In this document: one piece after another, positions 8,819 to 18,752 of the stretch | How positions within the stretch are numbered: the stretch's first letter is position 1 | Layout: every line of letters starts with the position of its first letter | Origin: an uncultured Pseudomonadales bacterium | GTDB taxonomy: Bacteria; Pseudomonadota; Gammaproteobacteria; Pseudomonadales; Pseudohongiellaceae | Length of the DNA stretch: 64,000 bases | Assembly: GCA_943842505.1 (NCBI GenBank) | Contig: CALTDI010000022.1 | Span: forward strand, 1-64,000 | Direction: 5' to 3' | Translations under genes and position numbers: made by a program | Notes under the pieces: model-generated | What the model was told of the DNA's origin: nothing | What the model saw: only the letters and a program-made list of their open reading frames with translations | Databases searched by the model: none

Positions 8819-11413
8819 CTAGGCTACGTCTCTAACATTGGTTAGCGGGATATTCTTCGCGCGTTCCGCAGCTTCCATGAAGTCTGCTATTTCGTGGAAG
8901 TTCAGATAGCGATAGATGCTATCAGCCATGGTGTTGATGTTGCTCATATACCCCATGTATTCCTCCATCGTCGGGATTCGCCCTAGCGCAGAACACACTG
9001 CCGCCAGCTCGGAAGAGGATAGATACACGTTTGCACCCTGACCCAGCCGATTCGGAAAGTTTCGGGTAGACGTGGATACGACCGTGGAGTTAGGTGCTAC
9101 GCGCGCTTGATTGCCCATGCATAAGGAGCAGCCAGGCATTTCGGTTCTCGCGCCAGACACACCGAATACATTGTAGATGCCTTCTTCGCTTAGCTGGTGT
9201 TCGTCCATCTTCGTCGGTGGTGCGATCCATAGCTTGGTAGGTAGACCGCCGTCTACCTGTTTCAGCACCTCGGCTGCCGCTCGGAAATGGCCGATATTGG
9301 TCATGCACGAACCGATAAAGACCTCGTCGATCTTCGTGCCCTGAACATCGGATAGCGTCTTCACATCATCCGGATCATTGGGGCAGGCCAGCAGTGGTTC
9401 TTTAATCTCGTTGAGATCGATCTCGATGACCTTGTGATAGGTCGCATCGGCATCGGGTTCTAGCAGGACTGGGTCTTCCAGCCAGGCTTCCATGGCCTGC
9501 GCTCGTCGCTCCAGCGTTCGTGCATCCTGATAGCCGTTGTCGATCATCCAGCGTAGCAGCGTGATATTCGACTTGAAGTATTCGATGATAGGTTCTTTGC
9601 CCAGGCGAATGGTGCAACCGCCAGCGGAGCGCTCCGCCGAGGCATCGGAAATCTCGAAGGCCTGCTCTACCTTTAGATCCGGTAGGCCTTCGATCTCGAG
9701 AATGCGTCCGGAGAAGACATTGGTCTTGCCTTTCTTCGCGAGGGTCAGGTCGCCGCTCTTCAGGGCGGCATAGGGAATCGCATTGACGAGGTCGCGCAGG
9801 GTAATGCCCGGCTGCATCTCGCCAGAGAAGCGAACCAGGACGGATTCTGGCATGTCCAGAGGCATGACGCCGGTGGCCGCCGCGAAGGCAACCAGGCCAG
9901 AGCCTGCAGGGAAGGAAATGCCGATTGGAAAGCGTGTATGGGAATCGCCGCCGGTGCCCACGGTATCAGGCAGTAGCATGCGGTTTAGCCATGAATGGAT
10001 AATGCCATCGCCAGCGCGCAGTGAGACGCCGCCACGGGTCTGGATGAAATCCGGCAGAGTGTGCTGGGTTTCGATATCGACGGGCTTCGGGTAGGCCGCT
10101 GTGTGACAGAAGGACTGCATGACGAGATCGGCAGAGAAACCCAGACAGGCAAGGTCTTTCAGTTCATCGCGAGTCATCGGGCCGGTAGTATCCTGGCTAC
10201 CTACGGTAGTCATCTTGGGCTCACAATAACTGCCGGGGCGCACGCCTTCGACGCCGCAGGCCTTGCCGACCATCTTCTGAGCGAGGGTATAGCCCTTGTC
10301 CGATACTTCTCCGACAACGGGAATGCGGAAGATAGTAGAGGGCTCGAGTTTCATCTCTTCCCGCGCGCGCTGTGTGAGTCCACGACCAATGATAAGTGGT
10401 ATGCGACCGCCGGCCCTTACTTCGTCGAGCAGGACTTCTGTCTTCAATTCAAACTCTGAGATTAACTCGCCGCTCTCGTGATTGGTGATGCGACCGCCGT
10501 AGACATCGATATCGATGATGTCGCCGGTATTGAGATCGTCTACTACCGTTTCGATTGGCAGGGCGCCTGCGTCTTCCATCGTGTTGTAGAAGATAGGCGC
10601 GATATTGGCGGCGATGCAGATGCCGCCATCTCTCTTATTTGGGATATAGGGCATGTCGTCGCCTATATGCCAGAGCACAGAGTTGGTGGCGGACTTGCGT
10701 GATGAGCCAGTGCCCATTACATCGCCAACCAGGGCGACAGGGTGGCCGCTTAGCTCCAGTTCCTTGATCTGCTCTTCGGCATCGGTCACGCCTTCTCTAG
10801 GATTTTTGTACATCGCCTGGGCGTGCAGGGGAATATCGGGTCGGGACCAGGCATCCTGCGCAGGGGAGAGGTCATCGGTATTGGTTTCGCCGGGTACCTT
10901 AAATACGATTGCTGTAATTTTTTCCGCGAGTTCGGGTTTGCTGGTAAACCATTCGGCATCGGCCCAGGACTGCAGGACTCGCTGCGCCTGCGCGTTGCCG
11001 GCTTTGGCCTTCTCCGCGACATCATAGAAGGCGTCGAACATTAGCAGGGTGTGGCACAACTCATCGGCTGCCGCCGCTGCCAGTTTTTCTGAGTCCAGTA
11101 GCTCGACCAGTGTCGCGATATTGTAGCCGCCCAGCATGGTGCCTAGTAATTTTACGGCAAGCAGTTCGTCTATTAATGGTGACTTGGCTTCGCTCTTGGC
11201 TAATGCCGATAGGAAGCCCGCCTTAACATAGGCCGCCTCGTCGACACCTGCCGGTACGCGATTGGACAGTAAATCGAGAATGAACTCTTCTTCCCCGGCC
11301 GGTGGTGCTTTTAGCAATTCCACAAGCTCTGCAACTTGCTCTGCCGATAAGGGCTTCGGGACTACGCCTTGTTCGGCGCGTTCGGCCACGTGATTTCTGT
11401 AAGCTTCTAACAA
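8819..11413 (-). CDS. acnB: Aconitate hydratase B
   Basis: TCA-cycle enzyme that interconverts citrate and isocitrate through a [4Fe-4S] cluster. At 864 residues it matches AcnB, with the AcnB domain order (N-terminal HEAT-like domain, then swivelling domain, then catalytic domains). Cluster-binding Cys lie in [10 protein letters not shown] and [12 protein letters not shown] near the C-terminus. It starts with TTG at 11413, preceded by AGAGGA at good spacing. It converges on pepN across a shared terminator. Confidence 0.96.
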   Translation of the reverse strand: MLEAYRNHVAERAEQGVVPKPLSAEQVAELVELLKAPPAGEEEFILDLLSNRVPAGVDEAAYVKAGFLSALAKSEAKSPLIDELLAVKLLGTMLGGYNIATLVELLDSEKLAAAAADELCHTLLMFDAFYDVAEKAKAGNAQAQRVLQSWADAEWFTSKPELAEKITAIVFKVPGETNTDDLSPAQDAWSRPDIPLHAQAMYKNPREGVTDAEEQIKELELSGHPVALVGDVMGTGSSRKSATNSVLWHIGDDMPYIPNKRDGGICIAANIAPIFYNTMEDAGALPIETVVDDLNTGDIIDIDVYGGRITNHESGELISEFELKTEVLLDEVRAGGRIPLIIGRGLTQRAREEMKLEPSTIFRIPVVGEVSDKGYTLAQKMVGKACGVEGVRPGSYCEPKMTTVGSQDTTGPMTRDELKDLACLGFSADLVMQSFCHTAAYPKPVDIETQHTLPDFIQTRGGVSLRAGDGIIHSWLNRMLLPDTVGTGGDSHTRFPIGISFPAGSGLVAFAAATGVMPLDMPESVLVRFSGEMQPGITLRDLVNAIPYAALKSGDLTLAKKGKTNVFSGRILEIEGLPDLKVEQAFEISDASAERSAGGCTIRLGKEPIIEYFKSNITLLRWMIDNGYQDARTLERRAQAMEAWLEDPVLLEPDADATYHKVIEIDLNEIKEPLLACPNDPDDVKTLSDVQGTKIDEVFIGSCMTNIGHFRAAAEVLKQVDGGLPTKLWIAPPTKMDEHQLSEEGIYNVFGVSGARTEMPGCSLCMGNQARVAPNSTVVSTSTRNFPNRLGQGANVYLSSSELAAVCSALGRIPTMEEYMGYMSNINTMADSIYRYLNFHEIADFMEAAERAKNIPLTNVRDVA

Positions 11414-11817
11414 AGTAGTATCCTCTTTAATGCATAACTGTCAGTGAAACCATTCGCTCGTTATCGCTGCGTCAACGAAGAGGGTGGTAAGAGTCACTTA
11501 ACAGGAGTGTCATCTTGCAAATGGACTGGTCGGATCTGCCTGCAAGTAGACGACGAATGGTTTTCAATCGTCTGCTTTTGCGAATCAGGCAGAGGCCTAA
11601 AATGAGCGCGTAGTCTACTGTAAAATCAGGTAAAAATCCAGTTGGGCTGTTCTGCTCACTGGCCTAATGGCCTCTTGTACCCTGGGGCTTGGGTATTCGT
11701 TCGCCGCTGAATGCTACTGTCGATTGTGGGCGGGGACGGTTTACAATCGGCTAAAACTTGGTAAAGTCTCTGCCCTCGAATCCGACTAAGTTAACTACCC
11801 CAGACGCGTTAAATAAC
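11414..11817. other. Divergent intergenic region (acnB / DUF1289 gene)
   Basis: 404 bases without a supported gene. It holds the acnB ribosome site next to 11413 and must carry the promoters of both divergent genes. I see no RNA gene or strong repeat. An in-frame TTG at 11758 could extend the DUF1289 gene but lacks support. Confidence 0.6.
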
Positions 11818-12270
11818 ATGGCCTCTATCAAAACACCTTGTCTCGGCATTTGCTCTACGACTTCCCTGGGCGACGTCGTGTGCAGGGGGTGTAAGCGCTA
11901 TTCTGTCGAGGTGATCAACTGGAATGGCTATGACGACGCAGCCAAGTCGGCGGTGTTGAGCCGCATAGAAAGGCTTAATACCCAGATTCTCGAAGGCAAG
12001 CTTCGTATATTTTCCGTGCCCAGCCTAAAGGCTGGCCTGGATCGCTATCAGGTACCCTATGATGAATCACTCTCACCTTACTGCTGGCTGCACAATCTAT
12101 TGAAGAAGGCGCACAGTCGCATCGGTAGTCTTGAGGAATATGGAGTCTATGCCCTCGGTAGCTTTGCCGAGATGCCCCTGGCAGAACTGTGTGAGCTTAT
12201 CGAGAATGACCTGCTAGTTCTTAGCGAGGCCCATCATGCGCGCTACGTCTCGGCGAACAAGGCTGGCTAG
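11818..12270 (+). CDS. DUF1289 domain protein
   Basis: The N-terminus carries the short DUF1289 Cys motif: TPCLGICST followed by VCRGCKRY, a four-Cys pattern that probably binds a metal. A helical tail of about 100 residues follows. DUF1289 proteins are small, and their function is unknown. The ATG at 11818 places the motif at the extreme N-terminus as in homologues; the upstream TTG start at 11758 adds a non-conserved leader. The gene stands alone between acnB and lpxH, pointing in the opposite direction to both. Confidence 0.75.
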   Translation: MASIKTPCLGICSTTSLGDVVCRGCKRYSVEVINWNGYDDAAKSAVLSRIERLNTQILEGKLRIFSVPSLKAGLDRYQVPYDESLSPYCWLHNLLKKAHSRIGSLEEYGVYALGSFAEMPLAELCELIENDLLVLSEAHHARYVSANKAG

Positions 12271-12308
12271 GGCTAGGGCTAGGTGATAGGTATAGGTATA
12301 GGTATAGG
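12264..12308. repeat. Short hexamer tandem repeats after the DUF1289 gene
   Basis: The DUF1289 stop codon (TAG) lies within a run of GGCTAG units, which is followed by a run of GGTATA units. These are imperfect 6-bp repeats in the convergent gap before lpxH. No stem-loop terminator is evident. Confidence 0.7.
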
Positions 12309-12332
12309 GATCGGAATGCCGGGATGGGCGTT

Positions 12333-13076
12333 TTAGAGAGGAAATTTTTCCAGAACAAGCCCGTCTGCATCTATCGCCGCATACCATCCGTGACGGTCCC
12401 AGTCACCCAACACAACTCTTCTTGCCTGATTGCGGGAATCTATCGCCGCCTCGAGTACTAGCTCATGTATCGCGGGGCGATGTGTGTGTCCATGTATCAT
12501 GAGTGTTTGCCCGTGCTCGCGAAGACGCTGTTCTACCGCTGCCGGGTTGACATCCATGATCGCATTTTCCTTGATCGAGGTTGCCTGCTGACTCAGCTGG
12601 CGAGCCTGCTCCGCAAATGCGCGGCGCTCGCTCAGCGTCTTGCTGAGGAAGTCCTGCTGCCAGGATGCTTGGCGCACCATGGTGCGAAACTGCATGTATT
12701 GAACATCGTCACTGCACAGGTCGTCGCCATGCAGCACGATGGCCGGGCCTATCGGCGTGGTGATGGTGATTGAATCGGGGATGATCGTGGCTCCACAACT
12801 TGCCGCGTAATCGGCTCCAAGCAGGAAGTCTCGGTTGCCGTGAAGTATAAAGATGTCGGCGCCAGCTGCATGAAAGCTATTGAGTGCTTTCGCAACCTTC
12901 GCGCTGAGTTCATTGCTGTCATCATCACCGATCCAGACCTCGAAGAGATCGCCCAGTATATACAGGGCGTCGCAGGCCGACTCGTTTCTATCCAGGAACG
13001 CCAGTAGCGCCTCTGTGATATCAGCCCGTCCTTGTTCCAGGTGCAGGTCGGAAATGAACAGAATTCTGCGGGACAA
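12333..13076 (-). CDS. lpxH: UDP-2,3-diacylglucosamine diphosphatase LpxH
   Basis: Hydrolyses UDP-2,3-diacylglucosamine to lipid X in lipid A synthesis, at the inner face of the cytoplasmic membrane. The calcineurin-like metal motifs appear in order: SDLHLEQGR, GDLFEVWIGDD, HGNRDFLLG, HGDDLCSDD and HGHTHRPAIHE. Length (247) matches LpxH. It begins with TTG at 13076, two bases after the ppiB stop, so the two genes form a ppiB-lpxH unit, an arrangement I recall from other gammaproteobacteria. This confirms a Gram-negative cell with lipid A. Confidence 0.95.
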   Translation of the reverse strand: MSRRILFISDLHLEQGRADITEALLAFLDRNESACDALYILGDLFEVWIGDDDSNELSAKVAKALNSFHAAGADIFILHGNRDFLLGADYAASCGATIIPDSITITTPIGPAIVLHGDDLCSDDVQYMQFRTMVRQASWQQDFLSKTLSERRAFAEQARQLSQQATSIKENAIMDVNPAAVEQRLREHGQTLMIHGHTHRPAIHELVLEAAIDSRNQARRVVLGDWDRHGWYAAIDADGLVLEKFPL

Positions 13077-13078
13077 GG

Positions 13079-13579
13079 TTAGTCTTCTTCAGTGATTTCG
13101 ACTGATTCGATGACTACCTCGGTGACTGGTACGTCCTGATGGCCGCCCTGTGAACTGGTTTCGCATTCTTTGATCTTGTTTACGACATCCATGCCGTCGG
13201 TTACTTTTCCGAAGACAGCATAGCCCCAGCCCTGATCCGTCTTGCTGCTGTGGTTGAGGAAGTGATTGTCACCGACATTGATGAAGAACTGTGATGTGGC
13301 GGAGTGGGGCACGGCTGTTCGGGCCATGGCCAGAGTACCTATTTCGTTGCTCAGTCCGTTGTCTGCCTCATTTTCAATGGGCGTGCCATTGTCCTTCTGC
13401 TTCATTCCAGACTCGAAGCCACCGCCTTGAATCATGAAGTCGTTAATAACACGATGAAATACAGTCCCATCGTAGAATCCAGATTTAGCATATTCGATGA
13501 AATTCGCTGCCGAAATTGGCGCCTTGTCGAAGTTGAGCTCTACGGTAATTGCGCCGTAGTTGGTCTTAATTATGATCAT
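13079..13579 (-). CDS. ppiB: Peptidyl-prolyl cis-trans isomerase B (cyclophilin)
   Basis: A cyclophilin that speeds proline isomerisation during protein folding. Core residues are visible: [15 protein letters not shown] (catalytic Arg, Phe and Gln), [18 protein letters not shown] and [14 protein letters not shown]. There is no signal peptide, so it is the cytosolic PpiB form; 166 residues is typical. It is the first gene of the ppiB-lpxH unit and is divergent from glnS, with a 15-bp tandem duplication between them. Confidence 0.95.
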   Translation of the reverse strand: MIIIKTNYGAITVELNFDKAPISAANFIEYAKSGFYDGTVFHRVINDFMIQGGGFESGMKQKDNGTPIENEADNGLSNEIGTLAMARTAVPHSATSQFFINVGDNHFLNHSSKTDQGWGYAVFGKVTDGMDVVNKIKECETSSQGGHQDVPVTEVVIESVEITEED

Positions 13580-13591
13580 GTCTACTACCTG

Positions 13592-13621
13592 TTAGTTAGT
13601 GCCTGATTAGTTAGTGCCTGA
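13592..13621. repeat. Perfect 15-bp tandem duplication
   Basis: TTAGTTAGTGCCTGA occurs twice without a gap (13592-13606 and 13607-13621), just upstream of the ppiB start on the minus strand. It may alter the ppiB leader. Confidence 0.9.
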
Positions 13622-13776
13622 ACCTTGCTTTCGAGCCTGCCAAAACATCGGCAGAGATCTGCAAGGGGGATGTCGAAATGGGTGTTTCTATCTATGGCTG
13701 TTCCTATATTTGTGCTTATAGTTGTATCTGAAGCTGCGTCTAAAGTTTGCCGGCTCCTACCTGCCGAGGAAACATT

Positions 13777-13806
13777 TTGTTATGACAATGCAGAAACCGC
13801 TATAAT
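13777..13806 (+). promoter_or_regulatory. Sigma-70 promoter for glnS
   Basis: A perfect -10 TATAAT (13801-13806) is preceded at 18 bp by TTGTTA (13777-13782). It lies 113 bases before the glnS ATG and inside an upstream in-frame extension, which argues that the extension is not coding. Confidence 0.65.
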
Positions 13807-13918
13807 AAGGGTTTTACGCGCGCCACGACAGTCTCAGATTCAGATTGTCGTACAATTATCAAGTGCAATGTTGACGAACGATGCCAGCAGAACCAGCAAA
13901 GACAGAAGAACCCTCGCA

Positions 13919-15661
13919 ATGACAGATCAAAAATCCGATAGCACCCCAAATGATGGGTCTGTCGATAGCAGTACTTCGTCTAATTTCATACGCAACAAAA
14001 TTGCTCATGATCTTAAAGAGAATAAGCATGGCGGGCGCGTGCATACTCGCTTTCCTCCAGAGCCAAATGGCTACCTGCATATTGGTCATGCCAAGTCTAT
14101 TTGCCTTAATTTCACAGTCGCGGCGGAAAATTCTGGTCTGTGTAATCTCCGCTTCGACGACACGAACCCTGAAAAAGAGAGTCAGGAGTACGTCGATGCG
14201 ATTAAAGACAATATTTCCTGGCTGGGTTTTCAGTGGAATGGCCAGGTGCGTTATTCCTCCAACTATTTTGAGCAGCTGTATGGGTTTGCTGTACAGCTTA
14301 TCGAGTCGGGCAAGGCCTATGTCTGTGACCTGAGTGCCGATGAGGCGCGGGAATACCGTGGGACCCTAACGGAGGCCGGTAAGAATAGCCCGAATCGAGA
14401 CCGTGCCGTCGCTGAGAACCTGGATCTATTCCAGCGCATGCGCGCGGGTGAGTTTGCCGACGGAGCATGCAGTCTGCGTGCAAAGATCGACATGGCTTCG
14501 CCAAATATGAATATGCGTGACCCGGTGCTCTATCGCATCAGACACATAGAGCATCATCAGACAGGGACCGAGTGGTGCATCTATCCGACCTACGACTACA
14601 CACACTGCATCTCGGATGCCATCGAGGGCATCACCCATTCTCTGTGCACCCTCGAATTTGAGGATCATCGTCCGCTCTACGATTGGATACTGCATAACCT
14701 GTCTATGGAATCGCTGCATCATGCCAGCGACCTCGATAAGTCAGATTATGACTATGTATTACCGGAGCAAACCGAGTTTGCCAAGCTAAAGCTGAATTAC
14801 ACCATCGTCGGCAAACGTAAACTTAAGGAAATGGTTGATACCCATGTCGTAGATGGCTGGGATGATCCGCGCATGCCGACCCTGGCTGGGCTGCGCAGAA
14901 GAGGGTTTACCGCAGCGGCGATTCGCAATTTCTGCGAGAGTGTTGGCGTGGCGCGAAGCGAGAGCATAGTCGATCTGGGCATGTTAGAGCATGCGATCAG
15001 AGACGATCTGGACAAGAACAGCCCGCGCGCTATGTGTGTGCTCGACCCATTGGTCGTGGTGCTGACTAACGTGCCTGCAGATCACCTCGAAACCCTCGAT
15101 ATGGCGAATCACCCAAAGAATGAAGAGATGGGGCGACGTTCAGTGCCGTTTACTGGGCGAATAGTCATCGACAGGTCGGACTTCGAAGAGGTTCCGCCGC
15201 CTGGCTTCAAGCGATTGACCGCTGGCGGAGAAGTTCGTCTGCGCGGCGCCTACGTCATAAAGTGTGACGATGTCGTCAAAGACGATGCTGGCAACGTTGT
15301 CGAGCTACATTGCAGCATCGATCTCGATACGCTGGGCAAGAAGCCCGAGGGGCGCAAGGTTAAGGGCGTCATCCATTGGGTGTCTGAATCGAGAGGGGTG
15401 CCGTTACAGGTTCGCCTGTACGATCGCCTATTCAATGTCGAGAATCCGGAGAGCAAGGATATCGAAGACTTTCGAGACTGTTTGAACGAGAATTCCCTGA
15501 TTCGATTAGGCAGCTGCATAGCAGAGCCTTCAATCGCCGAGCAGGGAGCTGCTACTAGTTTCCAGTTCGAGAGAGAGGGTTATTACTGTAGAGACGAGAA
15601 AGAATCCCGTGAGGGCAAGCTCGTTTTCAATCGAACTATTACGCTGCGTGATTCCTGGTAG
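13919..15661 (+). CDS. glnS: Glutaminyl-tRNA synthetase
   Basis: Class Ic synthetase that charges tRNA-Gln. The HIGH motif is at [12 protein letters not shown], and the insertion and beta-barrel anticodon domains follow to the C-terminus. At 580 residues it is slightly longer than E. coli GlnRS (554), the excess being a polar N-terminal tail. The KMSKS loop reads [12 protein letters not shown], whereas E. coli has VMSKRKL, so Met-Ser is replaced by Val-Gly. The frame is open back to 13625, but homology begins near [12 protein letters not shown] and a good promoter lies at 13777-13806, so the ATG at 13919 was chosen. cysS follows 60 bases later, as in many gammaproteobacteria. Confidence 0.95.
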   Translation: MTDQKSDSTPNDGSVDSSTSSNFIRNKIAHDLKENKHGGRVHTRFPPEPNGYLHIGHAKSICLNFTVAAENSGLCNLRFDDTNPEKESQEYVDAIKDNISWLGFQWNGQVRYSSNYFEQLYGFAVQLIESGKAYVCDLSADEAREYRGTLTEAGKNSPNRDRAVAENLDLFQRMRAGEFADGACSLRAKIDMASPNMNMRDPVLYRIRHIEHHQTGTEWCIYPTYDYTHCISDAIEGITHSLCTLEFEDHRPLYDWILHNLSMESLHHASDLDKSDYDYVLPEQTEFAKLKLNYTIVGKRKLKEMVDTHVVDGWDDPRMPTLAGLRRRGFTAAAIRNFCESVGVARSESIVDLGMLEHAIRDDLDKNSPRAMCVLDPLVVVLTNVPADHLETLDMANHPKNEEMGRRSVPFTGRIVIDRSDFEEVPPPGFKRLTAGGEVRLRGAYVIKCDDVVKDDAGNVVELHCSIDLDTLGKKPEGRKVKGVIHWVSESRGVPLQVRLYDRLFNVENPESKDIEDFRDCLNENSLIRLGSCIAEPSIAEQGAATSFQFEREGYYCRDEKESREGKLVFNRTITLRDSW

Positions 15662-15721
15662 GCCGAAGCAGTTATACTGCTAACGTTCAGCCTAGCCACA
15701 AAACTGAAGAAAGAGTGACCC

Positions 15722-17110
15722 GTGCTAAAAATTTACAACAGCCTTACGCAAACGAAAGAAGAATTTAAGCCGCTAGTCGAAGGCAAGATCGGCATCTATG
15801 TGTGCGGCATAACGACTTACGATTATCTGCATCTTGGTCATGCTCGAATGCTAGTGGCCTTCGATGTCGTGACACGCTATCTGCGCGAGCGCGGTTTCGA
15901 AGTTAATTATGTGCGCAATATAACCGACATCGACGACAAGATTTTGAATCGTGCGAAAGAGAATGGCGAGCTGTTCTCTGACCTAACCGATCGCTTTATC
16001 GAGGCGATGCACGAAGATGAGAGGGCATTGGCGGTACTTCCTCCCGATGTTGAGCCCAGGGCGACGGGGCATATCACTGAGATAGTCGATATGATCAAGC
16101 TGCTCGTCGAAAAAGACATGGCCTATAGGGCGGGCAATGGTGATGTCTATTTCTCGGTGATGAATTTTCCCGACTACGGCAAGCTCTCCAAGAAGAAGAT
16201 GGATGAGTTGTTGGATGGGGCTAGAATCGAAGTAGGCGAACTAAAGAAAGATCCCAGAGACTTTGTGTTATGGAAGTCTTCTCCGGACGATGGTGTGGGT
16301 TGGGATTCGCCTTGGGGTTATGGCAGGCCAGGGTGGCATATCGAATGTTCGGCTATGTCGACCTGTTGCCTGGGTGATAATTTCGACATTCACGGTGGTG
16401 GCTCGGATCTGTTGTTTCCCCATCATGAGAATGAAGTTGCGCAGTCGGAGGCGGCAACGGATACCCAGTTTGCGAATGTGTGGATGCACAATGGTCCACT
16501 TAGAGTCGACAACGAGAAGATGTCCAAGTCTCTCGATAATTTCTTCACGGTAAGAGAGATTTTAGAGACCTACGACGCCGAAGTGGTTCGCCATTTGCTC
16601 ATCGCGAGTCACTACCGCAGTCCTATCAATTATTCCGAGCAGAGTTTGCGTCAGTCTACTAGTATATTGGAGCGCTTCTATAATAGCCTAAAGGGGCTGG
16701 ACATAGACTCTGCAAAGTCTCTTACAAATAGCCGCTTCGAGAAGGCCTTCTTCGCGGCGATGGATGATGATTTCAATACACCGGAAGCTTTTAGTGTCTT
16801 ATTCGAGATCGTGAAGGAGATTAACAAGCAGAAAGAGGGTGACCCAGTTCTTGCGAATCAGCTTGGCGCCTTGCTGGTAAGGCTAGCTAACCTGTTGGGG
16901 ATTCTGCAGAGTACTCCGGCAGAATTTCTGCGCAGCAACGTCTCTACCGACGTAGATGAACAAGAGATTGATCAGTTGATAGCTGCCCGAAAACAGGCGC
17001 GAGCAGACAAAGACTGGGCGCTAGCGGATGAGATTCGCGATAAACTAGCGGCGATGAAGGTTGTTGTAGAAGACGGTGCAGACGGCAGTGGCTGGCGAAT
17101 CGAGCGCTAA
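15722..17110 (+). CDS. cysS: Cysteinyl-tRNA synthetase
   Basis: Charges tRNA-Cys. Zinc-site residues are in YVCGITTYDY, WHIECSAMS and HHENEVAQSEA; the HIGH motif reads HLGHAR and KMSKS is intact (KMSKSLDNFF). 462 residues is the normal length. The GTG at 15722 is preceded by AAAGAG. It lies just after glnS and before a tRNA cluster, making a translation-linked neighbourhood. Confidence 0.96.
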   Translation: MLKIYNSLTQTKEEFKPLVEGKIGIYVCGITTYDYLHLGHARMLVAFDVVTRYLRERGFEVNYVRNITDIDDKILNRAKENGELFSDLTDRFIEAMHEDERALAVLPPDVEPRATGHITEIVDMIKLLVEKDMAYRAGNGDVYFSVMNFPDYGKLSKKKMDELLDGARIEVGELKKDPRDFVLWKSSPDDGVGWDSPWGYGRPGWHIECSAMSTCCLGDNFDIHGGGSDLLFPHHENEVAQSEAATDTQFANVWMHNGPLRVDNEKMSKSLDNFFTVREILETYDAEVVRHLLIASHYRSPINYSEQSLRQSTSILERFYNSLKGLDIDSAKSLTNSRFEKAFFAAMDDDFNTPEAFSVLFEIVKEINKQKEGDPVLANQLGALLVRLANLLGILQSTPAEFLRSNVSTDVDEQEIDQLIAARKQARADKDWALADEIRDKLAAMKVVVEDGADGSGWRIER

Positions 17111-17179
17111 ATAGACGTTTCACTTGTCCACAACGCCCGAGTCACAGCGGCTTTAGCCGAAATCGAAGACAATCAAGCA

Positions 17180-17208
17180 TTGACTGGTTACGAGGACGTG
17201 AGTATTAT
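17180..17208 (+). promoter_or_regulatory. Strong promoter for the tRNA-Pro/tRNA-His genes
   Basis: TTGACT (17180-17185) and TATTAT (17203-17208) are spaced by exactly 17 bp, followed by a GC-rich stretch (GCCGACC) like the discriminators of stable-RNA promoters under stringent control. It lies about 50 bases before tRNA-Pro. Confidence 0.7.
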
Positions 17209-17256
17209 GCCGACCTCTCGAATTTGATGTGATTTCGAGTGTTCAAGACCCAATAT

Positions 17257-17333
17257 CGGGGTATAGCGCAGTCTGGTAGCGCGCTTGCTTTGGGAGCAAG
17301 ATGTCGGGAGTTCAAATCTCTCTACCCCGACCA
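17257..17333 (+). tRNA. tRNA-Pro (anticodon TGG)
   Basis: A complete cloverleaf: acceptor CGGGGTA pairs with TACCCCG, discriminator A, encoded CCA. The anticodon stem CTTGC/GCAAG encloses loop TTTGGGA, giving anticodon TGG. The T loop TTCAAAT follows. It reads CCA and, by wobble, other proline codons. Confidence 0.97.
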
Positions 17334-17396
17334 ATTTTTTGGTTCACCCCTGCTGATTCATTCTAGTCCTTGGAATCGGGCAGTATAGCGATCAAT

Positions 17397-17473
17397 GGTG
17401 ACTGTAGCTCAGCTGGTAGAGCACTGGACTGTGACTCCGGTGGTCGCGGGTTCGAACCCCGTCAGTCACCCCA
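17397..17473 (+). tRNA. tRNA-His (anticodon GTG)
   Basis: Acceptor GTGACTG pairs with CAGTCAC, and an extra encoded G at position -1 (17397) faces discriminator C, the identity mark of tRNA-His. Anticodon loop CTGTGAC gives GTG; CCA is encoded. It lies 63 bases after tRNA-Pro and is probably co-transcribed. Confidence 0.97.
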
Positions 17474-17590
17474 TTATTTGTCTCACTCCTTATCTAGTTT
17501 TCCTCCTCCAAGTGCCTTATTCGCTCTGAAATCCATACCAAGCGGGTCTGTTTTAGTACAATTTCGACAGGCAATTGCTAGAATCTTGCT

Positions 17591-17845
17591 ATGACCGAAC
17601 CCAAAGCGAAAACCGTGGACGGCGCACCGACGCCAATATCGTCCCTAAACCTGAGCTCGCCAGAGATACTGCAAAACCCGAAGACGGGAGTGCTAAGCAG
17701 GGTGGCTGGGTTCTATCGACGCCTTAACGAGGTCATGTCTGGCATGTATACCGGCGTTGGCTGCGCTGGCACTCCCCATGCCCATCACAGCTACGACAGC
17801 GAAGAAACGCAGCAGAACAAAAAACCACCGAATAAAGCATTTTGA
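17591..17845 (+). CDS. Small hypothetical protein
   Basis: An 84-residue frame between tRNA-His and tRNA-Arg. The composition is polar and proline-rich, with a His-rich patch (GTPHAHHSYD). I recognise no family, see no clear ribosome site, and cannot exclude chance. It may be a real small gene, but support is weak. Confidence 0.25.
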   Translation: MTEPKAKTVDGAPTPISSLNLSSPEILQNPKTGVLSRVAGFYRRLNEVMSGMYTGVGCAGTPHAHHSYDSEETQQNKKPPNKAF

Positions 17846-17864
17846 CTCTGGCGCGCAACACTAA

Positions 17865-17892
17865 TGGTCAGCTAGAAGAATTCGTGTAAAAT
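17865..17892 (+). promoter_or_regulatory. Probable promoter for tRNA-Arg
   Basis: -10 TAAAAT (17887-17892) is preceded at 16 bp by TGGTCA (17865-17870), about 45 bases before the tRNA. The -35 is imperfect, but the position and the GC-rich bases after the -10 fit a tRNA promoter. Confidence 0.5.
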
Positions 17893-17936
17893 ACACGCCG
17901 ATTCGCCCTAGCCCACAAGGCCAGGCAAATCATTCC

Positions 17937-18013
17937 GCGCCCGTAGCTCAACCGGATAGAGCACCGGCCTTCTAAGCCGGGGGTTCCAGGTTCGAGTCCT
18001 GGCGGGCGCGCCA
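17937..18013 (+). tRNA. tRNA-Arg (anticodon TCT), island attachment gene
   Basis: Acceptor GCGCCCG pairs with CGGGCGC, discriminator G, encoded CCA. Anticodon stem CCGGC/GCCGG with loop CTTCTAA gives TCT, for AGA/AGG. The 3' half, from the anticodon loop to the end of the acceptor stem (17969-18009), recurs exactly at 25562-25602, marking this gene as the integration target of the island. The gene at this locus remains intact and should be functional. Confidence 0.97.
17969..18009 (+). repeat. attL: 41-bp direct repeat within tRNA-Arg
   Basis: Identical over 41 bp to 25562-25602. It begins CTTCTAAGCC in the anticodon loop and ends GGCGGGCGC in the acceptor stem. Flanking bases differ on both sides, so the limits are exact. 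Confidence 0.93.
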
Positions 18014-18368
18014 AATAATCCCAGTAAATCAATATTTTGCATTAATAATAAATTAGCCAAACCAAGAAAAATATTAATCTTGGGCGTCGTGTGGCCAATA
18101 TGTGGCCATTATTTGTGTGACAGGCAATCCTTTGAGCGACTCCGTTAAATTGCAGCCAAATCAGCCCTCCATAACAGGTTGCAACCTCGCTTGCTGAGTT
18201 GCATCGAAATCTGACCGAGTAGTTATATTTGACTTTAATCCCCCTTGGCACGTTGAATCATATGGCAGCCTCCGCTTTTGCAAAAAGGGCGGCATAATAC
18301 AAACGTTCTATCTAGCCGATGGTGCTAATGATGGGGAAAGGTCAATTCATAGATAAAAGTGACTAGAG
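18014..18368. other. Left end of the island, no supported gene
   Basis: 355 bases of AT-rich DNA. It contains the arm-type repeat at 18088-18110. A minus-strand frame (18042-18251) resembles the integrase N-terminus for about a dozen residues only because it shares that repeat. I see no convincing gene. Confidence 0.6.
18088..18110 (+). repeat. Arm-type site, left copy
   Basis: TGTGGCCA occurs twice with an 11-bp period (TGTGGCCAATATGTGGCCA). The 23-bp block recurs with one mismatch at 25434-25456 in the same orientation, near the other island end. The 11-bp helical spacing suggests integrase arm binding; this is inference. Confidence 0.55.
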
Positions 18369-18752
18369 ATGAGCAAAAAAGAAACTTGGCGAACCCGCCT
18401 ATACTGGCAGATTATGGGCGGCTTTCTAATTGAAGAATTCCATGCAACAGAACTGGACTCTGCTGCCGGTATTTCTAGAAGGCTCATCGATGGGGTTATT
18501 ATTGACGCGAAAGAAATTGGAAGTCAGGTTGGTGGTACGAAAGAAATCGAAGGGAAAGACGTTATTTCGGTTCAAACAAAAGGCACTAAGCTCTCTATGA
18601 GCTTACTGGGGCAAGCACTATTCTCTAAAGATCTACTGGAAATGCATAAACCCAGATCAATTCAATCCGTAGCGATCTGCGCCAGTGGTGATGCGTTATT
18701 AGAAGAAATTGCTAAAAAGTACGGTATTACGGTGGTTATCATCCCAGTGTAG
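18369..18752 (+). CDS. Small PD-(D/E)XK-like protein (putative nuclease fold), 3' end formed by IS
   Basis: 127 residues. I do not recognise a named family. The pattern IDGVII, then a strand with VISVQTKG (Q-x-K), then an amphipathic helix and the strand SIQSVAICAS resembles the core of Mrr-like and other PD-(D/E)XK nucleases, where D and Q/E-x-K bind metal. The last codons run into the IS3 element: the stop TAG (18750-18752) lies within the IS left inverted repeat. Joining the flanks without the IS would read ...PVI-stop, so the native protein probably lost only about one residue. Role in the island (defence, mobility or toxin) is unknown. Confidence 0.6.
   Translation: MSKKETWRTRLYWQIMGGFLIEEFHATELDSAAGISRRLIDGVIIDAKEIGSQVGGTKEIEGKDVISVQTKGTKLSMSLLGQALFSKDLLEMHKPRSIQSVAICASGDALLEEIAKKYGITVVIIPV

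Noticed and set aside
13625..13918. 98-residue N-terminal extension of GlnRS
   Set aside because: It contains a TATAAT promoter and is not part of the conserved protein.
17370..17594. 74-residue plus-strand frame
   Set aside because: Runs through tRNA-His.
18042..18251. Minus-strand frame resembling the integrase N-terminus
   Set aside because: Similarity is limited to about a dozen residues encoded by the shared 23-bp arm-type repeat.
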